A stretch of 27,172 nucleotides of DNA from Bacteroidales bacterium (GCA_900767385.1 CAAFYY010000112.1:1-27172); one strand, 5' to 3'; shown: positions 15,851-24,407, numbered from the stretch's first letter. Numbers and translations: made by a program. Notes: generated by a model from the sequence alone, not told the origin.

Positions 15851-17062
15851 TTAGAGACTATTGAAAACGTCGCGGATGATACCGATGGCTTCCATCATTT
15901 GGTCGCGTGTGATTACCAATGGTGGAGTGAAGCGGATGATATGGTCGTGAGTTGGTTTAGCAATCAAGCCACGCTCCATCAGTTTCAAGCAGATATCCCA
16001 TGCAACGAGACCATCGTGTGGCTCTGTCACAACGGCATTCAACAAACCTTTACCACGCACTTGTTTGATCATTGGGTGGTTGAGTTTAGAGATTTCGTCG
16101 CGGAAGAGTTTACCCATCTCGTAGGCGTTCTCTGTCATATTTTCTTCTTTGATAGCTTTCAAAGCAGCGATAGCCACTGCACAAGCCAATGGGTTGCCGC
16201 CGTAGGTTGAGCCGTGCTCACCTGGAGCGATGGTCAACATGATGTCGTCGTTGGCAAACACAGCAGATACTGGAGTAACACCACCAGAGAGTGCTTTACC
16301 GAGAATCAAGATATCTGGATGTACGTTTTCGTAGTCACAAGCCAACATACGACCTGTTCGAGCGATACCACATTGTACCTCGTCGGCAATGAAGAGGACG
16401 TTTTTCTCGTGACAAGCGTCGTAGCAAGCTTTCAAGTAACCGTCGTCAGGAACAGCAACGCCTGCCTCACCTTGGATTGGCTCAAGGAGGAAACCTACGA
16501 TGTTAGGGTCGGAAGCCAAAGCTTCTTTCAAAGCGTCTACATTATTATATGGAACTTTGATGAAACCGTCGGTGAAAGGACCAAAGTTGGCATATGAACT
16601 TGGGTCTGTACTCATAGAGATGATGGTGATGGTACGACCGTGGAAGTTCTCGGCGCAAACCACAATTTTTGCTTTGTCAACAGGCACTTGTTTGCGAACA
16701 TAGCCCCAACGGCGAGCCAATTTCAAGGCTGTCTCAACAGCTTCGGCACCGGTGTTCATTGGCAACAATTTGTCGTAGCCGAAGTATTTGCAGGCATATT
16801 CTTCGTATTCGCCAAGGATATCGGCATGGAAAGCGCGTGAAGTCAAGGTCAATTGGTCAGCCTGATCTTTCAACGCTTTTATGATTTTTGGGTGGCAGTG
16901 GCCTTGGCTCAATGCGGAATAGCCAGACAAGAAGTCGAAATAACGTTTTCCTTCTACGTCCCAGACAAAGACACCTTCACCTTTTGTAAGTACTACTGGC
17001 AGTGGATGATAGTTGTGAGCACCGTATTTTTCTTCGCGCTCGATGTATTCATTTACTTTCAT
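15851..17062 (-). CDS. rocD: Ornithine aminotransferase
   Basis: RocD moves the delta-amino group of ornithine to 2-oxoglutarate, giving glutamate semialdehyde and glutamate. The 403-residue protein is a class-III PLP aminotransferase. It has MNTGAEAVETALKLARRWGY, ENFHGRT, LLEPIQGEAGV, the PLP-ring aspartate in FIADEVQCGIARTG (Asp227) and the Schiff-base Lys256 in ILGKALSGG. The opening EKYGAHNYHPLPVVLTKGEG is typical of ornithine rather than acetylornithine aminotransferases. It is the first gene of the rocD-rocF unit. A TAACTTTG promoter at 17170-17177 predicts a leader of about 100 bases containing a short palindrome. Confidence 0.93.
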   Translation of the reverse strand: MKVNEYIEREEKYGAHNYHPLPVVLTKGEGVFVWDVEGKRYFDFLSGYSALSQGHCHPKIIKALKDQADQLTLTSRAFHADILGEYEEYACKYFGYDKLLPMNTGAEAVETALKLARRWGYVRKQVPVDKAKIVVCAENFHGRTITIISMSTDPSSYANFGPFTDGFIKVPYNNVDALKEALASDPNIVGFLLEPIQGEAGVAVPDDGYLKACYDACHEKNVLFIADEVQCGIARTGRMLACDYENVHPDILILGKALSGGVTPVSAVFANDDIMLTIAPGEHGSTYGGNPLACAVAIAALKAIKEENMTENAYEMGKLFRDEISKLNHPMIKQVRGKGLLNAVVTEPHDGLVAWDICLKLMERGLIAKPTHDHIIRFTPPLVITRDQMMEAIGIIRDVFNSL

Positions 17063-17087
17063 AAGTATATAAGTTTTTATATTCTCC

Positions 17088-17106
17088 TTTCCACGCGGAG
17101 TGGAAA
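17088..17106 (-). promoter_or_regulatory. Palindrome in the rocDF leader
   Basis: TTTCCAC and GTGGAAA flank a five-base centre, giving a perfect seven-base stem. It lies 26-44 bases before the rocD start codon and within the predicted leader. On the coding strand the second arm is followed by GGAG. It could be a repressor/activator operator or an RNA hairpin controlling translation. Confidence 0.4.
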
Positions 17107-17169
17107 ATCGAACGGGTTTTTATTTCACTGTTTCTCCGAAATCTTTTGTCGTAAGATTTCAAAAGCGCA

Positions 17170-17177
17170 CAAAGTTA
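17170..17177 (-). promoter_or_regulatory. Bacteroidota -7 element for rocDF
   Basis: CAAAGTTA on the plus strand is TAACTTTG on the coding strand, matching TAnnTTTG. A -33 TTG at the usual distance is not evident. Confidence 0.5.
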
Positions 17178-17383
17178 CTCATTTCTTTCCGTTTTCGCCA
17201 CACTTTGCAACAAGAAAATTGAAATAAAAACTCAAATCTTACAGATTGAAAGTAAACACGCTTTTTAGAAGCGCGAAAATAAAAGTCTTAAATCTCCATC
17301 AAGGAAAACTCGATTTTAGTAAAGAAAAACAGGTAATGCCCTTGAGCAGGAAATGGAGAGGGATGGGTTGGATGTTCGAGATT

Positions 17384-18565
17384 TTATTTCTTTCTCAAGG
17401 TTATCAGGGAAATCTCTGGTCCCTTTCCAATACGCATCGGTACTATCGTGTAGCCCAAACCGCGAGATACATATATATATTGTTTGGATTCGGCAGCAAG
17501 TCCGTTCCAAAATTCAAAGTCTTTCATTGCAGGAGATAGTCCGAACAAGATGCACTGTCCGCCATGAGTATGGCCAGAGAGAGTGAGGGCAATAGGATAG
17601 TCGGCAGCAAGCACCAGAGGGCGCCAGGCTGTCGGGTCGTGCGACAACAATATCGTAAAGAGGGAGTCGTTAACGCTACGCATTGCGGCATCAAGGTCGC
17701 CATGCTTCGGGAAACGACCAGTGCCCCAGTTCTCTATACCAACGACATTGATTTTATTCGTGTCGTCGATGGCAATCTCCACACCCTCATTTGCCAAAAG
17801 GTGAAAGCCACAAGACTCATACATCTCGCGCATCCGTTCTTCATTGGCAACCAGTTCGTTCTCGTCATCAAAGGGGAAGTATCCACCATAGTCGTGGTTG
17901 CCCATGACAGCATATTTGCCGATTCGGGCTTGAAGTTCTTGCAAGACAATATGGGGTCCAAGGCTTTCGTTGGCGTAGACGTTGACCATATCACCGACGA
18001 AGAAGACGAGGTCGGGCTGCAAGGAGTTCACGCTATCTACAATTGCATGAAGATAGGCAGCTTGATTCCCGACCAAAGTGCCAAGATGCAAGTCGGATAA
18101 CACAACTATTGTCTTGCCGTCAAACCGATTTGGGAGATTGGAAGACTCCACCTCTACTCGCTCTATAGTCAGATTGTGACGGTTGAAGAAGCCACTTGTC
18201 AGAAAGGCATAAACCACAATCAGCAAGGGAATTCCGACAACATAACGAAATCGCCAGTTTTTTGCGGGTTGGTGTTTTTCGCCCACCAGGTCAAGAAGGC
18301 TGAATCCACCATAGACAGCCCAAGGGAGGTAGATGGCATAGAAGATGGCAACCGCACGATAGATGACTACCTCATTCCATCGCCAGAGCCAGTCGATTCC
18401 ATGCAACTCCAAGGCAACCATGAAGAGAGCAAAAAGGAGGGAAACGACAACCACAGTCCATTTCAGGAAACTCCCCGGTCTCTTCCATAGACGCCAAAGG
18501 GCAGTCAGCGACGGAAGAGCCACCAACAGAAGAACGACCAAGACTAAGAGGGGACTGACGTACAT
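17384..18565 (-). CDS. Membrane-anchored metallophosphoesterase (YkuE/YaeI-like)
   Basis: This 393-residue protein has four hydrophobic segments in its first ~125 residues, followed by a calcineurin-like phosphoesterase domain facing outward. Metal-binding motifs are complete: Asp158/His160 (VLSDLHLG), Asp192 (FVGDMVN), Asn223/His224 (MGNHDYGG), LLSHDP near 300 and SGHTHGGQ near 330. Relatives (YkuE, YaeI/LpxG-like) act on phosphate groups of membrane lipids or UDP-sugar intermediates. The substrate here is not determined. The gene stands alone, with two TAATTTTG motifs (18591-18598 and 18599-18606) just upstream. Confidence 0.85.
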   Translation of the reverse strand: MYVSPLLVLVVLLLVALPSLTALWRLWKRPGSFLKWTVVVVSLLFALFMVALELHGIDWLWRWNEVVIYRAVAIFYAIYLPWAVYGGFSLLDLVGEKHQPAKNWRFRYVVGIPLLIVVYAFLTSGFFNRHNLTIERVEVESSNLPNRFDGKTIVVLSDLHLGTLVGNQAAYLHAIVDSVNSLQPDLVFFVGDMVNVYANESLGPHIVLQELQARIGKYAVMGNHDYGGYFPFDDENELVANEERMREMYESCGFHLLANEGVEIAIDDTNKINVVGIENWGTGRFPKHGDLDAAMRSVNDSLFTILLSHDPTAWRPLVLAADYPIALTLSGHTHGGQCILFGLSPAMKDFEFWNGLAAESKQYIYVSRGLGYTIVPMRIGKGPEISLITLRKK

Positions 18566-18590
18566 TGAACTATTTAGATTTTTTCGGGCA

Positions 18591-18606
18591 CAAAATTACA
18601 AAATTA
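18591..18606 (-). promoter_or_regulatory. Tandem Bacteroidota -7 elements for the metallophosphoesterase gene
   Basis: CAAAATTA occurs twice back to back on the plus strand, giving two TAATTTTG boxes eight bases apart on the coding strand. They lie 25-41 bases from the start codon, so either could set the transcript start. Confidence 0.45.
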
Positions 18607-18763
18607 TTTAGCATCCCAAACACCCCGAGCAAAAGAATCAGCATCTGGTTCCGCATATGCTCTGACACCATTTTCATAAATGGTATGTCGCTAAGAGAAT
18701 GGTTGAATAACGAATAAACCAGCAACGGCTCTCCTGCCATTCCAACAAACGAATGTTTTTTCG

Positions 18764-18771
18764 TAACTTTG
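18764..18771 (+). promoter_or_regulatory. Bacteroidota -7 element for tsaC
   Basis: TAACTTTG matches TAnnTTTG 20 bases before the ATG at 18792. It lies inside the upstream in-frame extension and so fixes the start at 18792. The predicted leader is only about 15 bases. Confidence 0.65.
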
Positions 18772-18791
18772 CACCTCAAATAGACTTTAAG

Positions 18792-19373
18792 ATGGGATAC
18801 ACGAAAGAAGAGTTGCAAAAGGCAGTCAAAGAAGCAGTTGATGTAATGAGAAAGGGCGGTATCATCCTCTACCCTACCGATACGGTCTGGGGATTGGGAT
18901 GCGACGCTACCAACGAAAAGGCAGTAGCACGCATCTACGAAATCAAACAAAGAAGCGACGCCAAAGCACTTATCACACTGACCGACAACGAAAATTGCCT
19001 CGCCTACTTCATGAAAGAGGTTCCTGAGATTGCCTACGACCTCATCGAGTGCAGCGACAAACCGCTGACCATCATCTATCCAAATGCCAGAAATCTCGCA
19101 CAAAACCTCCTGGCTGAAGACGGCTCCATCGGCATTCGAGTGACCCGAGAAGAGGTTTCCGGCCTACTTTGCCAACGAATGCGAACACCCATCGTTTCAA
19201 CTTCTGCCAACATCAGCGGAGAACCAACACCACAGACTTTCAGCGAGATAACCGACGCCATCAAAAGTCAGGTCGACTACATTATTCCACTCCGTCAGGA
19301 CGACAACACCCCTCACGAGCCATCAGGAATCATCAAACTCTTTGCCAACGGCACGTTCAAGATGATTCGTTAG
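18792..19373 (+). CDS. tsaC: L-threonylcarbamoyladenylate synthase (YrdC/Sua5 domain)
   Basis: The enzyme makes threonylcarbamoyl-AMP from threonine, bicarbonate and ATP, the first step of the t6A37 modification of ANN-reading tRNAs. The 193-residue protein is a stand-alone YrdC domain without the extra Sua5 C-terminal domain. Visible motifs are GGIILYPTDTVWGLGCDA, IYEIKQRSDAKALITL (the KxR segment), DKPLTIIYP, GIRVT and TSANISGEPTP. The ATG at 18792 (MGYTKEELQKAV) is chosen because the promoter motif overlaps the longer reading. Confidence 0.92.
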   Translation: MGYTKEELQKAVKEAVDVMRKGGIILYPTDTVWGLGCDATNEKAVARIYEIKQRSDAKALITLTDNENCLAYFMKEVPEIAYDLIECSDKPLTIIYPNARNLAQNLLAEDGSIGIRVTREEVSGLLCQRMRTPIVSTSANISGEPTPQTFSEITDAIKSQVDYIIPLRQDDNTPHEPSGIIKLFANGTFKMIR

Positions 19374-19450
19374 CCATCTATTTGGCACAGCAATTGCATT
19401 AAACATATTCCTAAATCCACTAACAAGCACAGACCGGTGTTTGTGCACAC

Positions 19451-19458
19451 TAATTTTG
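19451..19458 (+). promoter_or_regulatory. Possible Bacteroidota -7 element for lon
   Basis: TAATTTTG matches TAnnTTTG and ends only 12 bases before the ATG at 19471. If used, the leader would be about 7 bases, or the true start could be the ATG at 19498. Confidence 0.45.
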
Positions 19459-19470
19459 TAATTAGCTCAA

Positions 19471-21885
19471 ATGAAAGATAATAATACAGAAGACATCATG
19501 TTTGACGACATGAACAATGACGAACAGTTGGTACCTGTTTTTGCCAGCGGAGAAGACGACAACAGTCCGCTCAGCTGCAATGACGGAGATATTTTGCCAC
19601 TTTTGCCATTGCGCAATATGGTTTTGGCACCAAGTGTAATCACCCCTATTCAGGTGGGCAGAGCAAGTTCGTTGGAACTGGTCAAAGAGGCCTTCAAGAA
19701 AAAAATGGAAATCGTGGTGGCTACTCAGATTATCGCCGAGACCGAGGAACCAGGCAAAAGCGATATCTACACCATTGGCACCGTTGCCAGAGTGTTGAAA
19801 ATCATCAATATGCCAAACCACCCAACAACTGCTATCCTCAGCGGTAAACGTCGTGCAGTCATCAAGGATGTGGACAACTCATACAAATACCTCAAAGCAA
19901 CCATCGAGTTGAAACCAGAGGTGAAAGAAGATGTCAACGACCAAAAGACCAACGCAATGAAAGACGTATTGCGCGATCTGACAGTCAAGGTCTTGAAAGA
20001 CTCCGACGCTCCTAACGAATTACTTTTCGTGGTGAAGAACGTCGGCACTCTCACCGAATTGGCATACTTCATCATCACCAACTTCCCACTTGAGACCAAA
20101 GATAAGATCAAGGCTCTCTCGCATGACTCGTTGTTGGATTGCGCCGAGCATCTCCTCTCACTCATCACCAAAGAGGCTGAGGTGCTGAAGTTGAAAGGCG
20201 AGATACAAGCCAAAGCGAAATTCAACATCGACAAGCAGCAACGCGACTACATGCTCCAGCAGCAGATGCGTCAGATTCAAGAAGAGTTGGGCGAGACCGC
20301 TCAGTCTGAGATTGACGACATGCTGAAGAAAGCAGCCAAAATGAAATGGGATGCCACCACCCAAGAAACATTCATCAAGGAGTTGCACAAACTGGAGCAC
20401 TATCATCCAAGTAGTCCGGAATATGCCGTTCAGTTGAATTACCTCGAGACTCTGATTTCATTGCCTTGGGGCATCACAACCATCGACCACTTCGACATCA
20501 AGAAAGCAGAGAACATCTTGAACAAAGACCACTTCGGTCTTGACAAAGTGAAGGAGCGCATCTTAGAGCATCTCGCTGTCTTGAAATTCAAGGGCGACAT
20601 GAAGGCTCCTATTCTCTGTCTCTACGGCCCTCCAGGTGTCGGAAAGACCTCACTGGGTCGCAGCATCGCTACAGCCATCGGCAGAAAATATGTTCGCATG
20701 TCACTCGGCGGCATTCACGACGAAGCTGAGATTCGCGGTCACCGCCGTACCTACATCGGCGCAATGCCAGGCCGCATCATCAAGAACCTGACAAAAGCAG
20801 GCTCAAGCAACCCCGTGTTTGTGCTTGACGAGATAGACAAACTGGCTGCTGATATCAAGGGCGATCCAGCATCTGCATTGCTCGAAGTGCTCGACCCAGA
20901 ACAGAACAACGCATTCCATGATAACTTCTTGGATATTGATTTCGATCTCTCAAACGTCTTCTTCATCGCTACTGCCAACAATGTCTCAAAAATCCCAAGC
21001 GCCCTCCGCGACCGCATGGAGATGATTGAGGTAAACGGCTACGACATTGAGGAAAAGGTAGAGATCGTCAGCAAGCACTTGATTCCTAAGCAAAAGAAAG
21101 AGCACGCACTGACCGACATCTGCCCTACAATCACCAAACCAGCCATCCGCGAGATTGCTTCACGCTATACTCGCGAAGCTGGCGTGCGCGACCTCGACCG
21201 CAAGATTGCCAAGGTGATGAGAACCGTCGCCTACAAGGCTTCCAAAGGCGAGGAGTTGCCTAAGAAGATCAACCCTAACGATTTGGAAACATTCCTCGGC
21301 AAGCCTCATTTTGACTACGACAAGAAGGAGGCAGCACAGGTGGGCGTAGTCAACGGTATGGCATGGAGTTCAGTCGGCGGCGACCTCCTCTTCATCGAGT
21401 CAAGCATCAACGACGGCGAAGGCGGCAAACTGACGCTGACCGGCAACCTCGGCGACGTCATGAGTGAGTCAGCCAAACTGGCGCTTGAATATATCAAGGC
21501 ACGCTGCAAGAGCTACGGCATTGAATACGAATACATCAAGAAACACAGTCTGCATCTCCACTTCCCAGAAGGAGCAACGCCAAAAGATGGTCCATCTGCA
21601 GGCATTGCCATCCTTACCTGTCTTGTTTCAACACTCACTGGACGCAAAGTAAAAGCTAATCTTGCGATGAGCGGAGAGATTTCACTCCGTGGCAAAGTGC
21701 TCCCCGTCGGAGGCCTCAAAGAAAAAGTTTTAGCCGCCAAACGAGCAGGCATTACCGACATCATTTTGTGTCAGAAAAACCGTCCAGACATCGAAGAAAT
21801 TGAACAAAAATATCTCCAAGGCGTCACCTTCCACTACGTCACAGAGATGGACGAAGTGATAAATCTCGCGCTCGAACAAGCTTAA
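19471..21885 (+). CDS. lon: ATP-dependent protease Lon (LonA)
   Basis: Lon is a hexameric cytoplasmic AAA+ serine protease that degrades misfolded and selected regulatory proteins. The 804-residue protein has the LonA architecture. The N-terminal substrate-binding domain (from LPLLPLRNMVLAP) is followed by a coiled-coil region (about 225-300), the AAA+ domain with Walker A GPPGVGKTS at 386-394 and Walker B FVLDEIDKL, and the C-terminal protease domain with catalytic Ser709 (GPSAGI) and Lys752 (GGLKEK). The first ~35 residues are acidic and poorly conserved, so the start could be the ATG at 19471, 19498 or 19510. It stands alone. Confidence 0.96.
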   Translation: MKDNNTEDIMFDDMNNDEQLVPVFASGEDDNSPLSCNDGDILPLLPLRNMVLAPSVITPIQVGRASSLELVKEAFKKKMEIVVATQIIAETEEPGKSDIYTIGTVARVLKIINMPNHPTTAILSGKRRAVIKDVDNSYKYLKATIELKPEVKEDVNDQKTNAMKDVLRDLTVKVLKDSDAPNELLFVVKNVGTLTELAYFIITNFPLETKDKIKALSHDSLLDCAEHLLSLITKEAEVLKLKGEIQAKAKFNIDKQQRDYMLQQQMRQIQEELGETAQSEIDDMLKKAAKMKWDATTQETFIKELHKLEHYHPSSPEYAVQLNYLETLISLPWGITTIDHFDIKKAENILNKDHFGLDKVKERILEHLAVLKFKGDMKAPILCLYGPPGVGKTSLGRSIATAIGRKYVRMSLGGIHDEAEIRGHRRTYIGAMPGRIIKNLTKAGSSNPVFVLDEIDKLAADIKGDPASALLEVLDPEQNNAFHDNFLDIDFDLSNVFFIATANNVSKIPSALRDRMEMIEVNGYDIEEKVEIVSKHLIPKQKKEHALTDICPTITKPAIREIASRYTREAGVRDLDRKIAKVMRTVAYKASKGEELPKKINPNDLETFLGKPHFDYDKKEAAQVGVVNGMAWSSVGGDLLFIESSINDGEGGKLTLTGNLGDVMSESAKLALEYIKARCKSYGIEYEYIKKHSLHLHFPEGATPKDGPSAGIAILTCLVSTLTGRKVKANLAMSGEISLRGKVLPVGGLKEKVLAAKRAGITDIILCQKNRPDIEEIEQKYLQGVTFHYVTEMDEVINLALEQA

Positions 21886-21908
21886 GACTCTATAATTAAG
21901 TTAATTAC

Positions 21909-21956
21909 AATCGGCATCATAAAAAGCAAAAAAAAGTGCTTATTATGGTGCCGATT
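21909..21956 (+). terminator. Hairpin after lon
   Basis: AATCGGCATCATAA pairs with TTATGGTGCCGATT (one wobble), and AAGCA with TGCTT forms an inner continuation around an A-rich loop. It lies 23 bases after the lon stop codon. The following TTCACATAAAA is not a T-run, so termination strength is uncertain. Confidence 0.6.
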
Positions 21957-21970
21957 TCACATAAAAGCAG

Positions 21971-21978
21971 TACTTTTG
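21971..21978 (+). promoter_or_regulatory. Bacteroidota -7 element for the DegT-family gene
   Basis: TACTTTTG matches TAnnTTTG and lies 32 bases before the ATG at 22010. Unusually for this phylum, a good Shine-Dalgarno-like AAGGAG (21994-21999) also sits 10 bases before the start codon. Confidence 0.6.
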
Positions 21979-22009
21979 CACCGTTGAATTCAGAAGGAGA
22001 CAACAGCAT

Positions 22010-23146
22010 ATGAAACCGATTCAAATGGTTGACTTGCGAACCCAATACGAGCACATCAAGGCCGATATTGACGCAGGTATTAAAGAAGTAATCGAAAGCG
22101 CTGCCTTTGTCAAAGGAGCAAAAGTTACCACTTTTCAACACCATTTGGAACAACACCTCGGGGTAAAACATGTGATTCCCGTTGGCAACGGCACCGATGC
22201 GCTGCAAATCGCATTGATGGCTTTAGGACTAAAACCTGGCGACGAAGTAATCACCCCAACATTCACCTTCATTGCAACTGCAGAGGTAGTCGCATTATTA
22301 GGATTGAAACCCGTGGTAGTAGATGTTGACTACGACACTTTCTGTATGACGCCAGAGGCTGTTGAGCGAGCCATCACTCCTCACACCAAAGCAATCGTAC
22401 CAGTCAACCTCTTCGGACAAAATGCCAATCTCGAAGAACTCCAGAAGATAGCCAAGGCACACAACCTCTTCTTAATTGAAGATGCTTGCCAATCCATGGG
22501 TTCCTACTACAAATTCAACGACGGCTCAACCAAAGCATCAGGTTGTATCGGAGATATAGGATGCACATCCTTCTTCCCATCCAAAAACCTCGGTTGCTAC
22601 GGTGACGGCGGAGCGCTCTTTACAAATAATGATGAATTAGCCGAAAAGATTCGTGTGATAGCCAACCACGGCATGGCCGTTCGATACTATCACGATATCG
22701 TTGGTGTAAACTCAAGATTGGACAGCATTCAGGCTGCTGTGCTTGACGCAAAACTTCCACATCTTGACAGATATATCGAGGCAAGACAACAAGCCGCATG
22801 TTTCTACAACGAAGCATTCAAAGATTGCCCACAGATTATCACGCCGACAACAGCAAGTTACACCACTCATGCCTTCCACCAATACACCATCAAACTTGAA
22901 GGTGTTGACAGAAACAAGGTCAGAGAGGAACTTGCAGCGAAAAACATTCCGGCAATGATATATTACCCAGTTCCCCTGCATCTGCAGAAAGCCTACAAGG
23001 ACGAAAGATACAAGCAAGGAGATTTTCCTATTGCTGAGAAACTTTGTCAAACAGTACTCTCGCTTCCGATGCACACAGAATTGGACAACGAACAACTAAC
23101 ATTCATCACAGAAACAACTTTAGGAATTATCAAAGCAATGAGATAA
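22010..23146 (+). CDS. DegT/DnrJ/EryC1/StrS-family sugar aminotransferase
   Basis: This 378-residue PLP enzyme belongs to the family that aminates keto-sugars bound to nucleotides, for O-antigen, capsule or glycoprotein sugars. It has the opening IQMVDLRTQYEHIKADID, the phosphate-binding GNGTDALQIAL, the PLP-ring segment IEDACQSMGS (Asp158) and the Schiff-base Lys192 in FFPSKNLGCYGDGGAL. The C-terminal YPVPLHLQKAY is the usual family end. The closest match by memory is the WbpE/WlbC type (UDP-2-acetamido-3-keto-glucuronate amination), but other 3- or 4-keto sugars are possible. No other sugar-pathway genes are adjacent. tRNA-Lys follows three bases after the stop codon. Confidence 0.88.
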   Translation: MKPIQMVDLRTQYEHIKADIDAGIKEVIESAAFVKGAKVTTFQHHLEQHLGVKHVIPVGNGTDALQIALMALGLKPGDEVITPTFTFIATAEVVALLGLKPVVVDVDYDTFCMTPEAVERAITPHTKAIVPVNLFGQNANLEELQKIAKAHNLFLIEDACQSMGSYYKFNDGSTKASGCIGDIGCTSFFPSKNLGCYGDGGALFTNNDELAEKIRVIANHGMAVRYYHDIVGVNSRLDSIQAAVLDAKLPHLDRYIEARQQAACFYNEAFKDCPQIITPTTASYTTHAFHQYTIKLEGVDRNKVREELAAKNIPAMIYYPVPLHLQKAYKDERYKQGDFPIAEKLCQTVLSLPMHTELDNEQLTFITETTLGIIKAMR

Positions 23147-23149
23147 TAT

Positions 23150-23222
<73 letters not shown>

Positions 23223-23224
23223 CG

Positions 23225-23256
23225 AAGCGGCACTTTTCAGTGCCGCTTTCTTTTTT
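23225..23256 (+). terminator. Intrinsic terminator after tRNA-Lys
   Basis: AAGCGGCACT and AGTGCCGCTT form a perfect ten-base stem with a TTTC loop, followed by TTCTTTTTT. It begins two bases after the tRNA 3' end. Confidence 0.92.
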
Positions 23257-23285
23257 ATAACGATGACTCACAAATCCATAACGAC

Positions 23286-24005
23286 ATGAAAAAGATTCTA
23301 CTGACACTCTGCTCTCTTTGCATTGTCTTCACCCTATATGCCCGCGACATCTGCCCAGGCTACCAAGGCATCGACATCTCCGACTACAGCGGCAAGGTCA
23401 ACTGGCCAGAAGTGGCGAAAGACACCAACATACAGTTTGTCTATATGCTGGCCACCATCGGCGGCGACTCTGTCAACCCCGCCTTTCAGCCCTATCTCAG
23501 TGGCTGCAGAAAGACACGATTAAAAGCCGGCGCATACCACTGCATGACAACAACAGCCACCGTTGAGGAACAATTCCAGAACTTTGTGAACCACGTTCCC
23601 AAAGACAGCATCAAACTAGTTCCGATGATCTATGTCTCAGAGTGTGAATACTGGACAGCTGAAGAGGTCATCGACAGCGTGAAGCGATTCTGCGACCTAC
23701 TTGAAGCACATTACGGCAAGAAACCCGCCATCTACGCTCTCAATGCCATCTACAACCGTTATCTGACGCCCGTTTTCAACGACTACGCCCTCTATATCAT
23801 CAAATATTCTGATGTGCGTCCCGTCATCCACGGAGGCAACGAAGGCATCCGAATGCTCTGGCAATACACAAACAAAGGCAAGATCCGTGGCTTTGAAAGA
23901 CCTGTAAATTTAGTAAAACTCTGGACAGCACGCATGCTCGAGTTGAATCTCATCATCCCAAAGAAATACGTAGTCAACCACAAAGCCCCCGCCAAAAGAA
24001 GATAA
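23286..24005 (+). CDS. Secreted GH25 (muramidase)-like protein with altered active site
   Basis: The 239-residue protein has a signal peptide (cleavage near residue 19, before RDIC) and a GH25-type fold signature. It shows GIDISDYSGKVNWPEV (Asp30), FVYMLATIGG (where the family has the KATEG-type strand), KAGAYHC and the C-terminal LWQYTNKGKIRGF. GH25 enzymes are N-acetylmuramidases cutting peptidoglycan. Here the usual Asp-x-Glu catalytic strand reads MIYVSE (113-119) with no Asp, and the C-terminal 'vDlN' reads VNLVK (207-211). The fold assignment is good; activity is doubtful. It could be a non-catalytic glycan-binding protein or act on another substrate. No promoter motif is evident. Confidence 0.75.
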   Translation: MKKILLTLCSLCIVFTLYARDICPGYQGIDISDYSGKVNWPEVAKDTNIQFVYMLATIGGDSVNPAFQPYLSGCRKTRLKAGAYHCMTTTATVEEQFQNFVNHVPKDSIKLVPMIYVSECEYWTAEEVIDSVKRFCDLLEAHYGKKPAIYALNAIYNRYLTPVFNDYALYIIKYSDVRPVIHGGNEGIRMLWQYTNKGKIRGFERPVNLVKLWTARMLELNLIIPKKYVVNHKAPAKRR

Positions 24006-24023
24006 AAGCACACATCATAACAA

Positions 24024-24057
24024 AAAAAGGCTGATTCCCATTGGAAATCAGCCTTTA
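24024..24057 (-). terminator. Bidirectional terminator between the GH25-like and DUF805 genes
   Basis: AAAGGCTGATT and AATCAGCCTTT form the stem around CCCATTGGA. The minus-strand reading is followed by a run of T residues (plus-strand A-run at 24022-24028), a good terminator for the DUF805 gene. It also sits directly after the GH25-like gene for plus-strand transcripts. Confidence 0.8.
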
Positions 24058-24086
24058 GTTTACTGACAATATCAAATATTCTCAAA

Positions 24087-24407
24087 TTACAATTCCATCA
24101 AGCTATTTCCATATTCATTGTCATTGACATCTCCCTTTCCAAAGAGCATTACAAAGACATAAAAAGGAATCAACAGGAACCAACCGGAATGGCCTAAATC
24201 ATGACATCTCTTTACACCTTGTGCCCAGAAAAACCATACCATAGGGATAAGTGGAATAAGAACGAACAAGCAAGCGCCAACAGAAGGGTTCGGCTCTTCC
24301 ATTAAAGCACTACCGACAACATTCCACACAAAGTACACCAAAAAGGAGATAGCAAATTCTCCACGGCCAATGCGGCCTTTGAAAGAAAATGGATTTTTAA
24401 ACATCAT
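24087..24407 (-). CDS. DUF805 family membrane protein
   Basis: This 106-residue protein has the DUF805 layout. FSFKGRIGRGEF at the start is followed by a hydrophobic helix (about 19-35), two closely spaced helices around VGACLFVLIPLIPMVWFFWAQG, the conserved RCHDLGHSGWFLLIPFYVF and a charged C-terminus (KGDVNDNEYGN). DUF805 proteins are small inner-membrane proteins of unknown function. The start could be either of the first two ATG codons. An IS21-family element ends 47 bases upstream, and no TAnnTTTG motif lies between, so its native promoter has probably been displaced. Confidence 0.85.
   Translation of the reverse strand: MMFKNPFSFKGRIGRGEFAISFLVYFVWNVVGSALMEEPNPSVGACLFVLIPLIPMVWFFWAQGVKRCHDLGHSGWFLLIPFYVFVMLFGKGDVNDNEYGNSLMEL

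Larger units (their letters stand above)
17063..17383. other. Spacer between the metallophosphoesterase gene and rocD
   Basis: These 321 bases hold the predicted rocD promoter (17170-17177), the leader palindrome (17088-17106) and a small hairpin (17257-17275: CACGCTT/AAGCGCG with one wobble) that could weakly end the metallophosphoesterase message. No gene is visible. Confidence 0.5.

Noticed and set aside
17257..17275. Hairpin as a firm terminator of the metallophosphoesterase gene
   Set aside because: It lies 110 bases past the stop codon with a short imperfect stem and only a weak T-run, so I mention it only as a possibility within the spacer entry.
18570..19103. 177-codon minus-strand open frame over tsaC
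   Set aside because: It is antisense to most of tsaC, which has clear family motifs; the frame has none.
22712..23095. 127-codon minus-strand open frame inside the DegT-family gene
   Set aside because: It lies entirely antisense to a well-supported enzyme gene and shows no recognisable motif.
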